Assembly: GCA_900468535.1 (NCBI GenBank)
Contig: UBTY01000040.1
Coordinates: 1-64,000 of the forward strand
Direction: 5' to 3'
Length of the DNA stretch: 64,000 nt
Source of the DNA: Hyphomicrobiales bacterium
Lineage (GTDB): Bacteria; Pseudomonadota; Alphaproteobacteria; Rhizobiales; Rhizobiaceae
The notes under the pieces are model-generated. The model saw nothing but the letters and a program-made list of their open reading frames with translations. It searched no databases and had not been told where the DNA came from. Shown here one piece after another: positions 17,326 through 26,200 of this stretch. Position 1 is the first letter of the stretch. Every line of letters begins with the position of its first letter. The position numbers and the translations under genes were made by a program.

Positions 17326-17798
17326 GTCCGCCGCCACTCCAAGGTTAAGCCCGGCCCGTTCTCACTGCAGCTAGAAAGCCAGGCAATGATTGCCTTCAAC
17401 CTGATCGCTTCCGCATTATCGATTGCTCGGACTATCGACAGCATCCCGCCGGGCCGACCATCGCAAGGCAGCAACAAGCTGCCGTCGGTCACTCTCTTTT
17501 TTCTCATCGTCTGCTTTGATGTTCCGGCTTTCTCATGGTCTGCTTTGATGTTCCGGCGCTCCAACCAACGGCGACAATATCGTCTCGTCCACTGGCTGAC
17601 CAGCGCCGTTGAGACCGCTCACGCGCCTATCGTCTTACGATCGTAATAATCACCGCCAGCCTGTTACGATTAAAATCAGAATGATCACTTCTGCAACAAA
17701 GCCCTCACGTTCCGACCGCAGATCTTGGCAGGGAAAACGGGTGCACCCGCAAATATCTTCGGCAGCATAAGCCCCCGTTCATTTTGATCGGAAAAGAG
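17326..17798. other. 473-bp intergenic region with a tandem repeat
   Basis: This gap between divergent genes has no convincing ORF. It contains the 29-bp tandem duplication at 17500-17557. It must also hold promoters for the symporter gene (minus) and the GT29-like gene (plus). Confidence 0.5.
17500..17557. repeat. Two tandem copies of a 29-bp unit
   Basis: Copies at 17500-17528 and 17529-17557 differ at a single base (17508 C versus 17537 G). Each contains CTGCTTTGATGTTCCGG. Only two copies are present, so it is not a CRISPR array. It may be a replication slippage product or a doubled binding site 175 bp upstream of the symporter start. Confidence 0.8.
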
Positions 17799-18452
17799 AT
17801 GGCTCGAATTATCATCGTCGGGAATGGCAGAGTTGACGGAAGGTTTGCCTCCACAATTGACGCGGCAGATCTGGTCGTGCGTTTGGACGACTGCCGGTCG
17901 CAAGGCATTGCGGGAACAAGAACCGATATCGTGGCGGTTCGCAACTTTGGACAGCCGGCACGATCGATGCTTGCATCGCGGAAATGGCGATCCCAGTCTG
18001 CGTTTCAGCAGGCAACCGAGGTCTGGGGCCTCAACGATCCGAAGAAGTTCAACGCAATACGGCCGCTGGTGGCGGTGTTGCATCCGGAATTGCGCGACTT
18101 CTGCGACGACCACTCAGCCGAGTTCAATCAACTGTGTGCCGCAACGTCGAAGGTCTTTCGCGTGGTGGATGAACGGCTGCATGATTGGGTGGACGACGCT
18201 CTTCGCTTCTATGGCCCTGGGCCTTACCTGGTACCGAGCAGCGAGATTATTTTGGTGGCCGCCGTCCTCGACCGGTTTCCAGGAGCGAATGTAACCATCG
18301 TAGGCCTCGAGCACTCCGGTCCTGCATACCATCCATTCGCCGCCGAAAGACGACTTGTCGACGAATATGTTGCGGTCGGAAAGCTCAGGCGACTGGAGTT
18401 CGACCCGCATCGCTGGCCAAAGTCCGCGCACGTCGCCGAGAGCCATTGGTAA
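17799..18452 (+). CDS. GT29 (sialyltransferase)-like protein, function unknown
   Basis: The 217-residue product starts MARIIIVGNGRVDGRFASTI and continues DAADLVVRLDD, which resembles the nucleotide-sugar-binding start of glycosyltransferase family 29 (VGNGxxxxxxxGxxID...DxVxRxN). Rhizobial relatives are often labelled urease operon accessory protein, although no urease genes are here. Near the C-end, GLEHSGPAYHPFAAERRLV has the His that in GT29 proteins lies near the active site. The start at 17799 is favoured by GGAAAAGAG just upstream. It precedes the VirG-like gene by 199 bp on the same strand, and a link to it is unproven. Confidence 0.72.
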   Translation: MARIIIVGNGRVDGRFASTIDAADLVVRLDDCRSQGIAGTRTDIVAVRNFGQPARSMLASRKWRSQSAFQQATEVWGLNDPKKFNAIRPLVAVLHPELRDFCDDHSAEFNQLCAATSKVFRVVDERLHDWVDDALRFYGPGPYLVPSSEIILVAAVLDRFPGANVTIVGLEHSGPAYHPFAAERRLVDEYVAVGKLRRLEFDPHRWPKSAHVAESHW

Positions 18453-18497
18453 CGCCTCACTCGATCGGCTGCGAGCCGCCCTACCCTCTCAGAAAAT

Positions 18498-18540
18498 TGC
18501 ATTTGTAACAAAGCGCCGCCGATTGAAACGCATTTGAAAT
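18498..18540 (+). promoter_or_regulatory. Cluster of vir-box-like elements upstream of the VirG-like gene
   Basis: Three 12-mers resemble the Agrobacterium vir box TNCAATTGAAAY: TGCATTTGTAAC at 18498-18509, GCCGATTGAAAC at 18518-18529 and CGCATTTGAAAT at 18529-18540, each with 9 of 11 matches. The last two start 11 bp apart, one helical turn, as in real tandem vir boxes. They lie 112-154 bp upstream of the probable GTG start of the VirG-like gene, so autoregulation is plausible. Confidence 0.45.
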
Positions 18541-18651
18541 TTGGCGGCGTGATACGGAAAATTCGAACTACAACTCACGCGATCAAGCGACAGTATCGCT
18601 GAATATGTGGTACGCAATGCCGGATCAACGACTGCCGCCCCAGGGGGAAAC

Positions 18652-19374
18652 GTGAAACACATTCTCGTCGTCGACGATGACAGCAAGCTTCGCGGTCTTC
18701 TCATCGACTACCTGTCCCAGCACGCTTTCAGGGTCACCGGGGTCAAGGATAGTCATCAGCTCGGGCAGGTACTGCAAGCCGAGCCCGTTGACCTCATCAT
18801 CGTCGATCTGAACCTCGGCCATGAAGATGGCCTCGAGATTGTCCGCACACTGTCAGGGAAATCTGACGCTCCGATCATCATCATCAGCGGCGATCGCCTG
18901 GAAGAGACCGACAAGGTCGTCGGGCTGGAACTCGGTGCGTCCGACTATGTGACAAAGCCATTTGGGCTGCGCGAATTTCTTGCGCGCGTCCGCGCCGCAC
19001 TCAGAGTTCGTCCTGTTGTTACCGATCGCAAAGAGCGAAAGATCTACGCCTTCGACAAGTGGACATTGAACGTCAAGAAGCGGCAACTGATGTCCGGCGA
19101 GGAGAGCGAAGTTAAGCTGACGGCGGGCGAATTCAATCTCCTGATCGCCTTCCTCGATGCCCCGCGACAGGTTCTTTCGCGAGAGCAGCTGCTTTCCGCA
19201 AGCCGTGTCCACGACGAGGAAATCTTCGATCGGAGCATCGACGTCCTGATCCTCAGGCTACGGCGGAAACTGGAGAGCGATCCATCGACACCAAAACTCA
19301 TACGCACGGAACGCGGAGCTGGGTACATTTTCGACAGCGACGTGGCGATCGAGGCTAGAAGGCGCCCGCGGTAG
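18652..19374 (+). CDS. VirG-like OmpR-family response regulator
   Basis: The 240-residue product follows Agrobacterium VirG closely. The receiver has KHILVVDDDS, phospho-acceptor Asp52 in LIIVDLNLGHEDGLEIV (same position as VirG Asp52), and IIIISGDRLEETDKVVGLEL, nearly the VirG wording. The DNA-binding domain has EVKLTAGEFNLLIAFLDAPR and DRSIDVLILRLRRKLE. Start is GTG at 18652 with GGGGG four bases before it; a GTG at 18607 would add 15 residues. In Agrobacterium VirG activates vir genes when phosphorylated by VirA. Here the cognate kinase gene follows 206 bp downstream. No vir operons are in the window, so the targets are unknown. I leave the symbol blank because equivalence to Ti-plasmid virG is not shown. 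Confidence 0.9.
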   Translation: MKHILVVDDDSKLRGLLIDYLSQHAFRVTGVKDSHQLGQVLQAEPVDLIIVDLNLGHEDGLEIVRTLSGKSDAPIIIISGDRLEETDKVVGLELGASDYVTKPFGLREFLARVRAALRVRPVVTDRKERKIYAFDKWTLNVKKRQLMSGEESEVKLTAGEFNLLIAFLDAPRQVLSREQLLSASRVHDEEIFDRSIDVLILRLRRKLESDPSTPKLIRTERGAGYIFDSDVAIEARRRPR

Positions 19375-19580
19375 GCGCAGAGCGCGCCGTCGGCTTCCAT
19401 TTTTCGGCGTCAGTGTGCGAGTTCCCGATCAACTATACCAACGTATCGGTTGTGCGGCATCAGGCCGGGGTTCCAATATCAGTGCGTATATGTTTTAGGC
19501 GTTTCGAAGAATCCGCGTGAAAGCCCGTACAGAGAGCCGTATAGCTCCTTTGCCCACGACCGGACCCAGTTGGTTAGACG

Positions 19581-22124
19581 ATGGAAATAAGCCCCCGACC
19601 GCCGAGGCGGCGAGCAACGGTTGAATTATGGCGCATAGCCGTACTCGTCGTGGGAGCTCTTTGCTTTGCCTTGCTTGCTCTCGGCCGCGTTCCGTCCAGA
19701 GACACCCACGAGATGATTCTCACATCGCTGCGCGCAATCGACGTGAACCACGCGTCGCTCCAGCGTGACGTTTTGCAAGCTAGGGCCGGCCTGCTCAAGA
19801 GCTATGATCCGTTGGCAACATCCATCTCGGATCTGCGCGCCACAGTGAACCGGCTGAGATCTGTGTTCCCCGAGAGCGGCGTGGAGAACATCGCGTCTCT
19901 CAATACGGAATTGAATGCCCTCTCGGGCTCGATCGATCATGACGAGGAGCTGGTCGAGCGATTCAGAAAGGACAACACACTCCTCCAGACCTCGCTCATT
20001 GCAGCCAATCAACTGCTCACCGAACTCCACGAAAGCAACGATCCGGCCATCAAGGATGCGGTGGGCAGGTCCATCGATCTTGGCAATCTGATGATGCGGT
20101 TTGCCACCGAGCCGAACGAGAGATTGGCGCGTGCCATCCAGGACAAATTGAGCGCAATGCTTCGCTCCGATAGAGCCGTCGATCCGAGCATCGTTTCGTA
20201 TGTTGCCCAGGCGCGTACAATCCTGACGGCGCTTCCGGCCGTGGATGATACGATCCAGGCTATTCAGGCGTCGAAGACATCCTATGAGGCGCAGATACTC
20301 CAGAAGCAATATCTGGATGCTTACGGTTTGATCAGCGTCCGATCGTCGTGGAGCCGGACATTGCTCGGCTCCATTTCTGTCTTCCTGTGCATCTACATCG
20401 GTATCCTCGTTTATCGGTTGCGCGCCCAAACCCAGCGGCTGACGCAGCAATTGGACCTGGAAACACTGACGGCGGACATAAAGCGACGCTTCGGTGACGA
20501 TTCCGATGACGTCTCGGCATCCCTTCTGGATTCCTTGTCGATCGTTGCCGATTTTTTCGATGCGAGCAGATACAGTTTCTTTGTCGTCGACAGCAGAACG
20601 AAGATGATCATGTCCAGCTTTGGAGAAACGGACCAATCTGCCTTGGCTCCTCTTCTCCAGCAGCACTCCGAACAGATCTCGACCGCAACGATGAAGGAGC
20701 AGCTCCATTGGGACCGCTTCTATTACCACAACCTGCAGCAATCGGAGATTCTGGCATTTCCGGAGGGGGCGATGAGCGCCGGCTCGGTTGTTGCCGCAAG
20801 CATAGATGCCGAAACGGTAGCGCTGATGTTTCTTGAACATCGAGACCTCCGCAGTAAGCCCGGCGGGGACGAGGTCCGCCTCCTTGGTCACGCAATCATC
20901 ACGCTGGCACAATGCATGAAGGGCCAGCGCGAACGGAGAGAGCGGCGGCATCTGGAGGCGAGGCTCGAGCATTCTCAGCGCCTTGAAGCGCTGGGAACAT
21001 TGGCTGGCGGCATCGCTCACGAATTCAACAACACCCTGGGTGCGATCATGGGCTATGGCGAGATGGCGCTCCACCTCAACAATCGCGCTTCTCGCACACG
21101 GCAGTACCTGCAGGAAATTGTCTCGAGTGGCCATCGTGCAAAACATATCATCGATCAGATTCTGACCTTCAGCCGCAAACGAGAGCGAATTAGTCGGCCC
21201 TTCGACGTGAAGGAAGCGATCGATGACATTGTGCCGTTGGTACAGATGTCGATTCCGGCCGGAATATCCATGAGCTCAACGATCGCCGAAGGGATGCCGG
21301 CCGTTGTTGGCAATCCTTTGGAGCTGCAACAGGCCATAATGAACCTGTGCATGAACGCGGCGCAGGCGTCCGGAGAAGAAGGACGCATTCGGCTCACGGC
21401 CGAGCGGATAGAGATCACCGGAAACACGCCGCTTTCGCATGATGTGCTTCCGCCCGGACGATACATAGTGATAGATGTCACGGACAACGGAAGCGGCATC
21501 GCGCCAGGCGTTCTACGCCACGTTTTCGAACCTTTCTTCACGACCAAATCGAAATCAGGGGGCACCGGCCTGGGGCTGGCGGCAGTTCACGGCTACGTCA
21601 CCGGCATGAGCGGGAGAATCCATGTCGAGAGCACGCCGGCGGTAGGAACGAGTTTAAGACTTTACTTTCCGTCTACGGCGCAAAGCCCCGTTCCACTCGC
21701 TCAGTTCTTCGATGAGCGAACAGTCCCGCTCGGCGATGGGCAAGTGGTTGCACTCGCGCAACGAGACCAAAGCCTGCGGCTGATGTTCGAAGAGAAAATT
21801 GCAGCACTCGGCTACGAGCCTGTCGGATTTTCGAACCTCGGCGCCCTGCGGAAATGGATCGCAGACGGCGATCGACATGCTGACCTTGTCATCTTCGACC
21901 TGGATATCTGGCAGTCACCGCCGGATCTGGAAGCTGTGGCACAGGAATATCCTTTGGGACCGACGCTTTTTCTCACCGACCCCGCGCGCGACGGGCTGGA
22001 TCCACGGCATTTTCCTGGTGTTCCAACCCTGCGGAAACCGGTTAGCGCAAACAGTCTCGCGACCACGCTTTCGAGGCTGATCGAAGCCAGGATAGTGGCT
22101 ATCGATTCAACAGCTGGAGAGTAA
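19581..22124 (+). CDS. VirA-like hybrid sensor histidine kinase
   Basis: This 847-residue inner-membrane kinase aligns with Agrobacterium VirA (829 residues) from end to end. It has TM1 at about 17-35, a helical periplasmic domain (SLQRDVLQARAG matches the start of the VirA sensory domain), TM2 at about 260-280, and a GAF-like linker at 300-450, the phenolic-sensing part in VirA. The kinase core has RLEALGTLAGGIAHEFNNTL with His480, N-box ELQQAIMNLCMNAAQAS and G-boxes DNGSGIAPG and GGTGLGLAAVHGY. A C-terminal receiver (720-835) has Asp773, but the acidic pair is weakened to QRDQ. It is expected to phosphorylate the VirG-like protein. The signal may be a plant phenolic, possibly with a sugar-binding partner such as ChvE (inference). 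Confidence 0.9.
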   Translation: MEISPRPPRRRATVELWRIAVLVVGALCFALLALGRVPSRDTHEMILTSLRAIDVNHASLQRDVLQARAGLLKSYDPLATSISDLRATVNRLRSVFPESGVENIASLNTELNALSGSIDHDEELVERFRKDNTLLQTSLIAANQLLTELHESNDPAIKDAVGRSIDLGNLMMRFATEPNERLARAIQDKLSAMLRSDRAVDPSIVSYVAQARTILTALPAVDDTIQAIQASKTSYEAQILQKQYLDAYGLISVRSSWSRTLLGSISVFLCIYIGILVYRLRAQTQRLTQQLDLETLTADIKRRFGDDSDDVSASLLDSLSIVADFFDASRYSFFVVDSRTKMIMSSFGETDQSALAPLLQQHSEQISTATMKEQLHWDRFYYHNLQQSEILAFPEGAMSAGSVVAASIDAETVALMFLEHRDLRSKPGGDEVRLLGHAIITLAQCMKGQRERRERRHLEARLEHSQRLEALGTLAGGIAHEFNNTLGAIMGYGEMALHLNNRASRTRQYLQEIVSSGHRAKHIIDQILTFSRKRERISRPFDVKEAIDDIVPLVQMSIPAGISMSSTIAEGMPAVVGNPLELQQAIMNLCMNAAQASGEEGRIRLTAERIEITGNTPLSHDVLPPGRYIVIDVTDNGSGIAPGVLRHVFEPFFTTKSKSGGTGLGLAAVHGYVTGMSGRIHVESTPAVGTSLRLYFPSTAQSPVPLAQFFDERTVPLGDGQVVALAQRDQSLRLMFEEKIAALGYEPVGFSNLGALRKWIADGDRHADLVIFDLDIWQSPPDLEAVAQEYPLGPTLFLTDPARDGLDPRHFPGVPTLRKPVSANSLATTLSRLIEARIVAIDSTAGE

Positions 22125-22155
22125 AGGCGGCTCTCTCCAAGCGACCGAAATGCCG

Positions 22156-23583
22156 TTAGTCCGCGCCATGCTGAAGGACGTCAGGCTTCGCCAGAAAATA
22201 GAGCCCGAGACAAACGGCCAGGACGCTGATCGCGAGGAGATAGAAGACGTGCGACTGAGGGTGTAGGTTCAGGAGCATGGCGATCATCACGGGTGTCATG
22301 CCGCCCGCGACTGCATATGTGACATTGTATGAGAAAGACACTCCTGAAAAGCGCACGGCGGGAGGAAAACACGACACCATGGCAACGGGGACGCCGGCGA
22401 TAATTGCACCGCAAAATCCGATCAAGGCGCTCAGTGCATACACATATGATGGCTCGACCACGGCGATGCTGAAAAACGCGCAGCCGCCAACAGCCAACAG
22501 ACCTCCCCCCAACAGGAAAAACCAGCCCGCGCCGACCCGATCGTAAACCAGCCCTCCAACAATGACACCCACTCCCAGAAAGATCGAGCTGACTGTCGTC
22601 GAGATCATCGCGGTCGATCGCTCGAAATGATGGGCTCCCTGAAGGATCGTCGGAACCATCAGCGTCAAGATCACCACGGACCCAGAGAGAATCCACGTGC
22701 AAATAGCGGAGATAGCCACTCCACGAAGGTGTGTCCGGATAACCACGCCGATTGGGAGTTCGGGAACCAAGCCCCTTCGCGCTCGCAGGGCAATGAAGAT
22801 GGGCGTCTCATGAAGCATTCGCCGCAGTCGAACAGCGACAAGACCAAACAAACCTCCGAGGAGGAAAGGGAAGCGCCATCCGAATTCGAGCATGGATGCC
22901 GGAGACAAAACCAGCGAAAGCAGACCGGATAGCCCAGCTCCAATAAAGACACCCACACTCAACCCTGCGCAAACAAGTGCGCACGCAACAGCCCTGCGAT
23001 TATGGGGAACGTGCTCGGCGACAAAGATCCACGCGCCGGGGACCTCGCCCCCGATGGCAATGCCCTGCGTAATCCTAAGCAAGACCAGAAGAACAGGCGC
23101 CACGGGGCCGATCATTCCATAGGACGGCAACAGGCCAACGCCGAGCGTGGAAGCGGCCATGAGAAGAATGGAAAAGGCGAACACCCTTTTCCTCCCGAAC
23201 ACATCGCCGAAATGCGCGAGAACAATGCCGCCCAGCGGGCGAAAAATGTATCCGGCGGCGAAGATGCCGAACGTCTGGACGGTCGCCAACCATCGCGGAA
23301 GACCTGGAGGGAAAAACAGTACGCTGATGATATCCGCAAAAAATACAAATATAACAAAATCATAGAACTCAAGCGCTCCGCCGGCTGCCGCTATCCCGAG
23401 CATTTGAACCACGCTCCGCGGTTCCTGTTCGTGGCGAAACGAGACCTCTCGGCCGACAGAGGTGTGAGCATCAGGCTGGGTCAATGTAGCGAAGCCATAA
23501 GAATCGTATCGAAGTTTCAGAGGTCCTAATATTGAACCACCGGCAATGAAAGCCGGATTCTGATTACATCTGAAAGAGAACAA
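22156..23583 (-). CDS. MFS transporter of the MHS (metabolite:H+ symporter) type
   Basis: The product has 12 predicted membrane segments and MHS hallmarks: GALEFYDFVIFVFFADII in TM1, RPLGGIVLAHFGDVFGRKR in loop 2-3 and RITQGIAIGGEVPGAWIFV in TM5. Relatives carry alpha-ketoglutarate, shikimate, citrate or beta-ketoadipate; the substrate here cannot be told. The start is uncertain: no ATG occurs before residue 60 of the open frame, and I see only TTG candidates at 23583 and 23484. The gene converges with the VirA-like gene, leaving 31 bp between them. The kinase gene at 23641 lies just upstream on the same strand. Confidence 0.85.
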   Translation of the reverse strand: MFSFRCNQNPAFIAGGSILGPLKLRYDSYGFATLTQPDAHTSVGREVSFRHEQEPRSVVQMLGIAAAGGALEFYDFVIFVFFADIISVLFFPPGLPRWLATVQTFGIFAAGYIFRPLGGIVLAHFGDVFGRKRVFAFSILLMAASTLGVGLLPSYGMIGPVAPVLLVLLRITQGIAIGGEVPGAWIFVAEHVPHNRRAVACALVCAGLSVGVFIGAGLSGLLSLVLSPASMLEFGWRFPFLLGGLFGLVAVRLRRMLHETPIFIALRARRGLVPELPIGVVIRTHLRGVAISAICTWILSGSVVILTLMVPTILQGAHHFERSTAMISTTVSSIFLGVGVIVGGLVYDRVGAGWFFLLGGGLLAVGGCAFFSIAVVEPSYVYALSALIGFCGAIIAGVPVAMVSCFPPAVRFSGVSFSYNVTYAVAGGMTPVMIAMLLNLHPQSHVFYLLAISVLAVCLGLYFLAKPDVLQHGAD

Positions 23584-23640
23584 CCGGGGCGTGAAGCATC
23601 ACCGCGTACCCCGCGCCGAGACGCGCCGCAGTAACTTGTA

Positions 23641-24936
23641 TCAAGAAGGCTCCAGGGCAACTTCCAGCACCGGCGCGTGCGAGGCTTGCGGGACCGTTCT
23701 CGACAATACCAGCTCGGCAATCAATCCGCCGCCGGCACGCCGCCGAAGGTTGAAGCTCGCATCCAGGCTGGCAGCAAGCTGCTGAGCAATCGCGAGACCG
23801 AGGCCTGTCCCCTGGATCTGACCTGTCGCCGATTGCATGCCTCTCACGAAAGGCTTCTTCACTCTCTCAAGCAGTTCCTCGGCGATACCCGGGCCACGGT
23901 CCAACACTGAAATCGCGACTTCGCCGTTATCCTTGCGCTCGACACGCACCTCGGCCGCACCGGAAAACTTCAACGCATTGTCGATGAAATTCGTGAGCGC
24001 GCGCCGCAATGCCTGAGGCCGGGTCATGATCACGCCGCCGACATTGCCGATCACGCTGACGGCGCGCTCGGTGTCCTGATAATCCGTTACAAGACAATCA
24101 ATGAATGCATGAAGATCGACGGACCTGATTTCTTCCTGCCTTACATGCGCATTCCGCGCATAGGCCATCCCTTCCCTGATCAGACGTTCCGTTTCGTCGA
24201 GATCTCGCAAGAACTTCTCCCTATCAGGAAACGTGTTTGCCAGCTCTGCCCGCAGTCGCATCCGGGTGATCGGTGTTTGCATGTCGTGGGAAAAGGCGGA
24301 GAGCATTTGAATCCGTTCGTCCATATGGCCTCTCATGCGGCGACGCATCGTATTGAATGCCCTTGCCATCGCAGCCACCTCGGGCGGTCCATTCTCTTCC
24401 AGTTCATGGCCGAGACGTTCGGGGCCCAACGCACTGACGGCCAAGGTGATTTGCGACAATGGCCTGACCGTCGTGCGGATCACATAAGCGAACATCAGAC
24501 CTATCAGAAGAAGAAGAACGATATGGCTTCCCACCATTGCCGTAAGCGGATCGACAGTCGCTGCGGAAAGCTCTAACCGCGCAAAGGATGGCACAGGGGC
24601 CGCGATTGCGTCGAACTCCGGACGATCCGCTTCGGCCCGTTGGAACGATCCGGCCGGCAAACGCTCCTGTATACGCCGAGTTTGAAACCCGGAATCGAGG
24701 GCCATCTGATTTGTGAGTGCTGCGTACTCTACCGGCGTCGCCCGGTCCATTTGCGGATCGCTACGTTCATGCGAGTTCTCCCGCATCTGATACACGCCGA
24801 GTGCGAGGGCTCCGTGCGCCAGCAGCACCCCTGCAACCGTGACCGATATCAGCCGGTTGCGCATAGTGCTCAGTCTGGACCTGAGACCCGCCGCGGGATC
24901 ACTGCACGTTCGAGAATCTGAAAATCGGCTGGCCAT
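23641..24936 (-). CDS. EnvZ-like sensor histidine kinase
   Basis: The 431-residue kinase has TM1 at about 28-48, a periplasmic part of about 85 residues, TM2 at about 136-154, a HAMP domain with VRPLSQITLAVSAL, the H-box FSHDMQTPITRMRLRAELA (His217), N-box RRALTNFIDNALKFSG and G-boxes DRGPGIAEEL and GTGLGLAIAQQ. This is the EnvZ/OmpR class, but no regulator gene is next to it; the OmpR-type regulator at 13560-14315 is a candidate partner. An alternative start at Met25 (24864) would also keep TM1. The stimulus is unknown. Confidence 0.92.
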   Translation of the reverse strand: MASRFSDSRTCSDPAAGLRSRLSTMRNRLISVTVAGVLLAHGALALGVYQMRENSHERSDPQMDRATPVEYAALTNQMALDSGFQTRRIQERLPAGSFQRAEADRPEFDAIAAPVPSFARLELSAATVDPLTAMVGSHIVLLLLIGLMFAYVIRTTVRPLSQITLAVSALGPERLGHELEENGPPEVAAMARAFNTMRRRMRGHMDERIQMLSAFSHDMQTPITRMRLRAELANTFPDREKFLRDLDETERLIREGMAYARNAHVRQEEIRSVDLHAFIDCLVTDYQDTERAVSVIGNVGGVIMTRPQALRRALTNFIDNALKFSGAAEVRVERKDNGEVAISVLDRGPGIAEELLERVKKPFVRGMQSATGQIQGTGLGLAIAQQLAASLDASFNLRRRAGGGLIAELVLSRTVPQASHAPVLEVALEPS

Positions 24937-25242
24937 CGGAATCTCTGCGGTTGCTTTACTGACGTGTCGGGCTGCTGCCCCAGAGGGTATCCGTTGAAGC
25001 CCTCGATCGATGTCAGTAGTGCGCTACCAAGGCCAAGTTTTCGTTTCAGATCCGGTCGGATGTATTTCGTCTGTAATGCAGGGGTTATCCGACGCGGCAC
25101 CCGGAGGACGATCGGCATTTGTATCCTCGTATGTCGCCGCTGCCGAAACTTACATGACATTGCAAAAACCGCGGTCTTCCGAAATTCACCAGATACATGC
25201 GGAGCCAAGGATCCGGGACAAACAAGGTCTCGGAGATTGGCG

Positions 25243-26097
25243 ATGAAGCAACGTTGGTTAGTGACTGGAAGCTCCAAGGGCCTTGGCCGCGCGCTCGTGC
25301 AGGCCGCCCTGGAAAACGGGCATCATGTCGTTGCGACTGCTCGCGATACCGACGGGCTCGCCGATCTGTCGCTGCGATATGGCGATCGGGTGATGATCCT
25401 GCGTTTGGATGTGACGAACGCCGACGAAGTTTCTACGGTTATCGAGAGAGCTGTCGACCAGTTCGGCGGGCTCGACGTCGTCGTCAACAATGCCGGATAC
25501 GGCACGATCAACTCCATCGAAGATGCGACGCTGGCCGATATACGAAACGAAATCGAGACGAACCTATTCGGGACCATCATGGTCACCAAGGCGGTGATCC
25601 CGGTCTTCCGAGAGCAGCGCAGCGGCCATTTCATAAATTTTTCCTCGGTGGGCGGCCGCCTCGGGGCACCGGGACGTGGCGCCTACTCCGCGGCAAAATG
25701 GGGCGTAGAAGGTTTCTCGGAGGTCCTTGCCGGCGAGATGGCGCTGTTTGGCGTCAAGGTGACGATCATCGAGCCGGGCGGCTTCAGAACAGACTTCGCA
25801 GGCGCCTCGACCACGCTGAATTTCGGCCGTCCCGAATACGATCAGGTTGTCGGCGCTGCGGCCAGAACACAGCGCGCCTATGACGGACGTCAGCCCGGCG
25901 ATCCGGAAAAGGCCGCTCAGGCGATCCTGCAGATCGCTCAGTCCAATGCCCCTCCGCTCAGGCTTGCCCTCGGAAGCGACGCTCTAAAGGCAATCCGCGC
26001 GGCCAGCCAACGGCGGCAAGTTGAGCTCGATGGTTGGGAGGAACTCAGCCGTTCCACCGACTTCGAGCCAGTCCGCGCGCCTCAAAAGACGAATTGA
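25243..26097 (+). CDS. SDR family oxidoreductase
   Basis: The 284-residue product has VTGSSKGLGRALVQ at residues 7-20 (NADP-type cofactor motif), NNAGYGTINSIED, catalytic Ser in NFSSVGGR and Tyr/Lys in AYSAAKWGVEGFSEV. The pattern with WGVEGFSEVLAGEM and IEPGGFRTDFAG is typical of the SDR subgroup of oxidoreductases with extended C-termini. The start at 25243 follows CGGAG by 8 nt; the open frame extends 93 codons further without support. The gene ends in a strong terminator. The substrate is unknown. Confidence 0.9.
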   Translation: MKQRWLVTGSSKGLGRALVQAALENGHHVVATARDTDGLADLSLRYGDRVMILRLDVTNADEVSTVIERAVDQFGGLDVVVNNAGYGTINSIEDATLADIRNEIETNLFGTIMVTKAVIPVFREQRSGHFINFSSVGGRLGAPGRGAYSAAKWGVEGFSEVLAGEMALFGVKVTIIEPGGFRTDFAGASTTLNFGRPEYDQVVGAAARTQRAYDGRQPGDPEKAAQAILQIAQSNAPPLRLALGSDALKAIRAASQRRQVELDGWEELSRSTDFEPVRAPQKTN

Positions 26098-26151
26098 CTT
26101 CGGCGACCACCCCTCATCGCGCCGAAGTCGCGGATCGCCCTCCGATCCGCC

Positions 26152-26200
26152 AAGGGCCGCCTCCCCTCCTCCCCCTCAAGAGGCGGCCCTTGTTTATTTC
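26152..26200 (+). terminator. Rho-independent terminator after the SDR gene
   Basis: AAGGGCCGCCTC (26152-26163) and GAGGCGGCCCTT (26180-26191) form a perfect 12-bp stem with a 16-nt pyrimidine-rich loop, followed by GTTTATTTC. The rest of the 410-bp gap up to 26507 has no recognised gene and should contain the promoter of the kinase/regulator pair that follows. Confidence 0.75.

Noticed and set aside
17500..17557. CRISPR-like repeat
   Set aside because: Only two adjacent copies with no spacer, and no cas genes.
19626..21146. 506-codon open frame antisense to the VirA-like gene
   Set aside because: Shadow frame; the plus-strand protein is recognised in full.
18652..22124. Ti-plasmid vir region
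   Set aside because: Only the sensor and regulator resemble vir genes; no virB, virC, virD, virE or border repeats are visible in the window.
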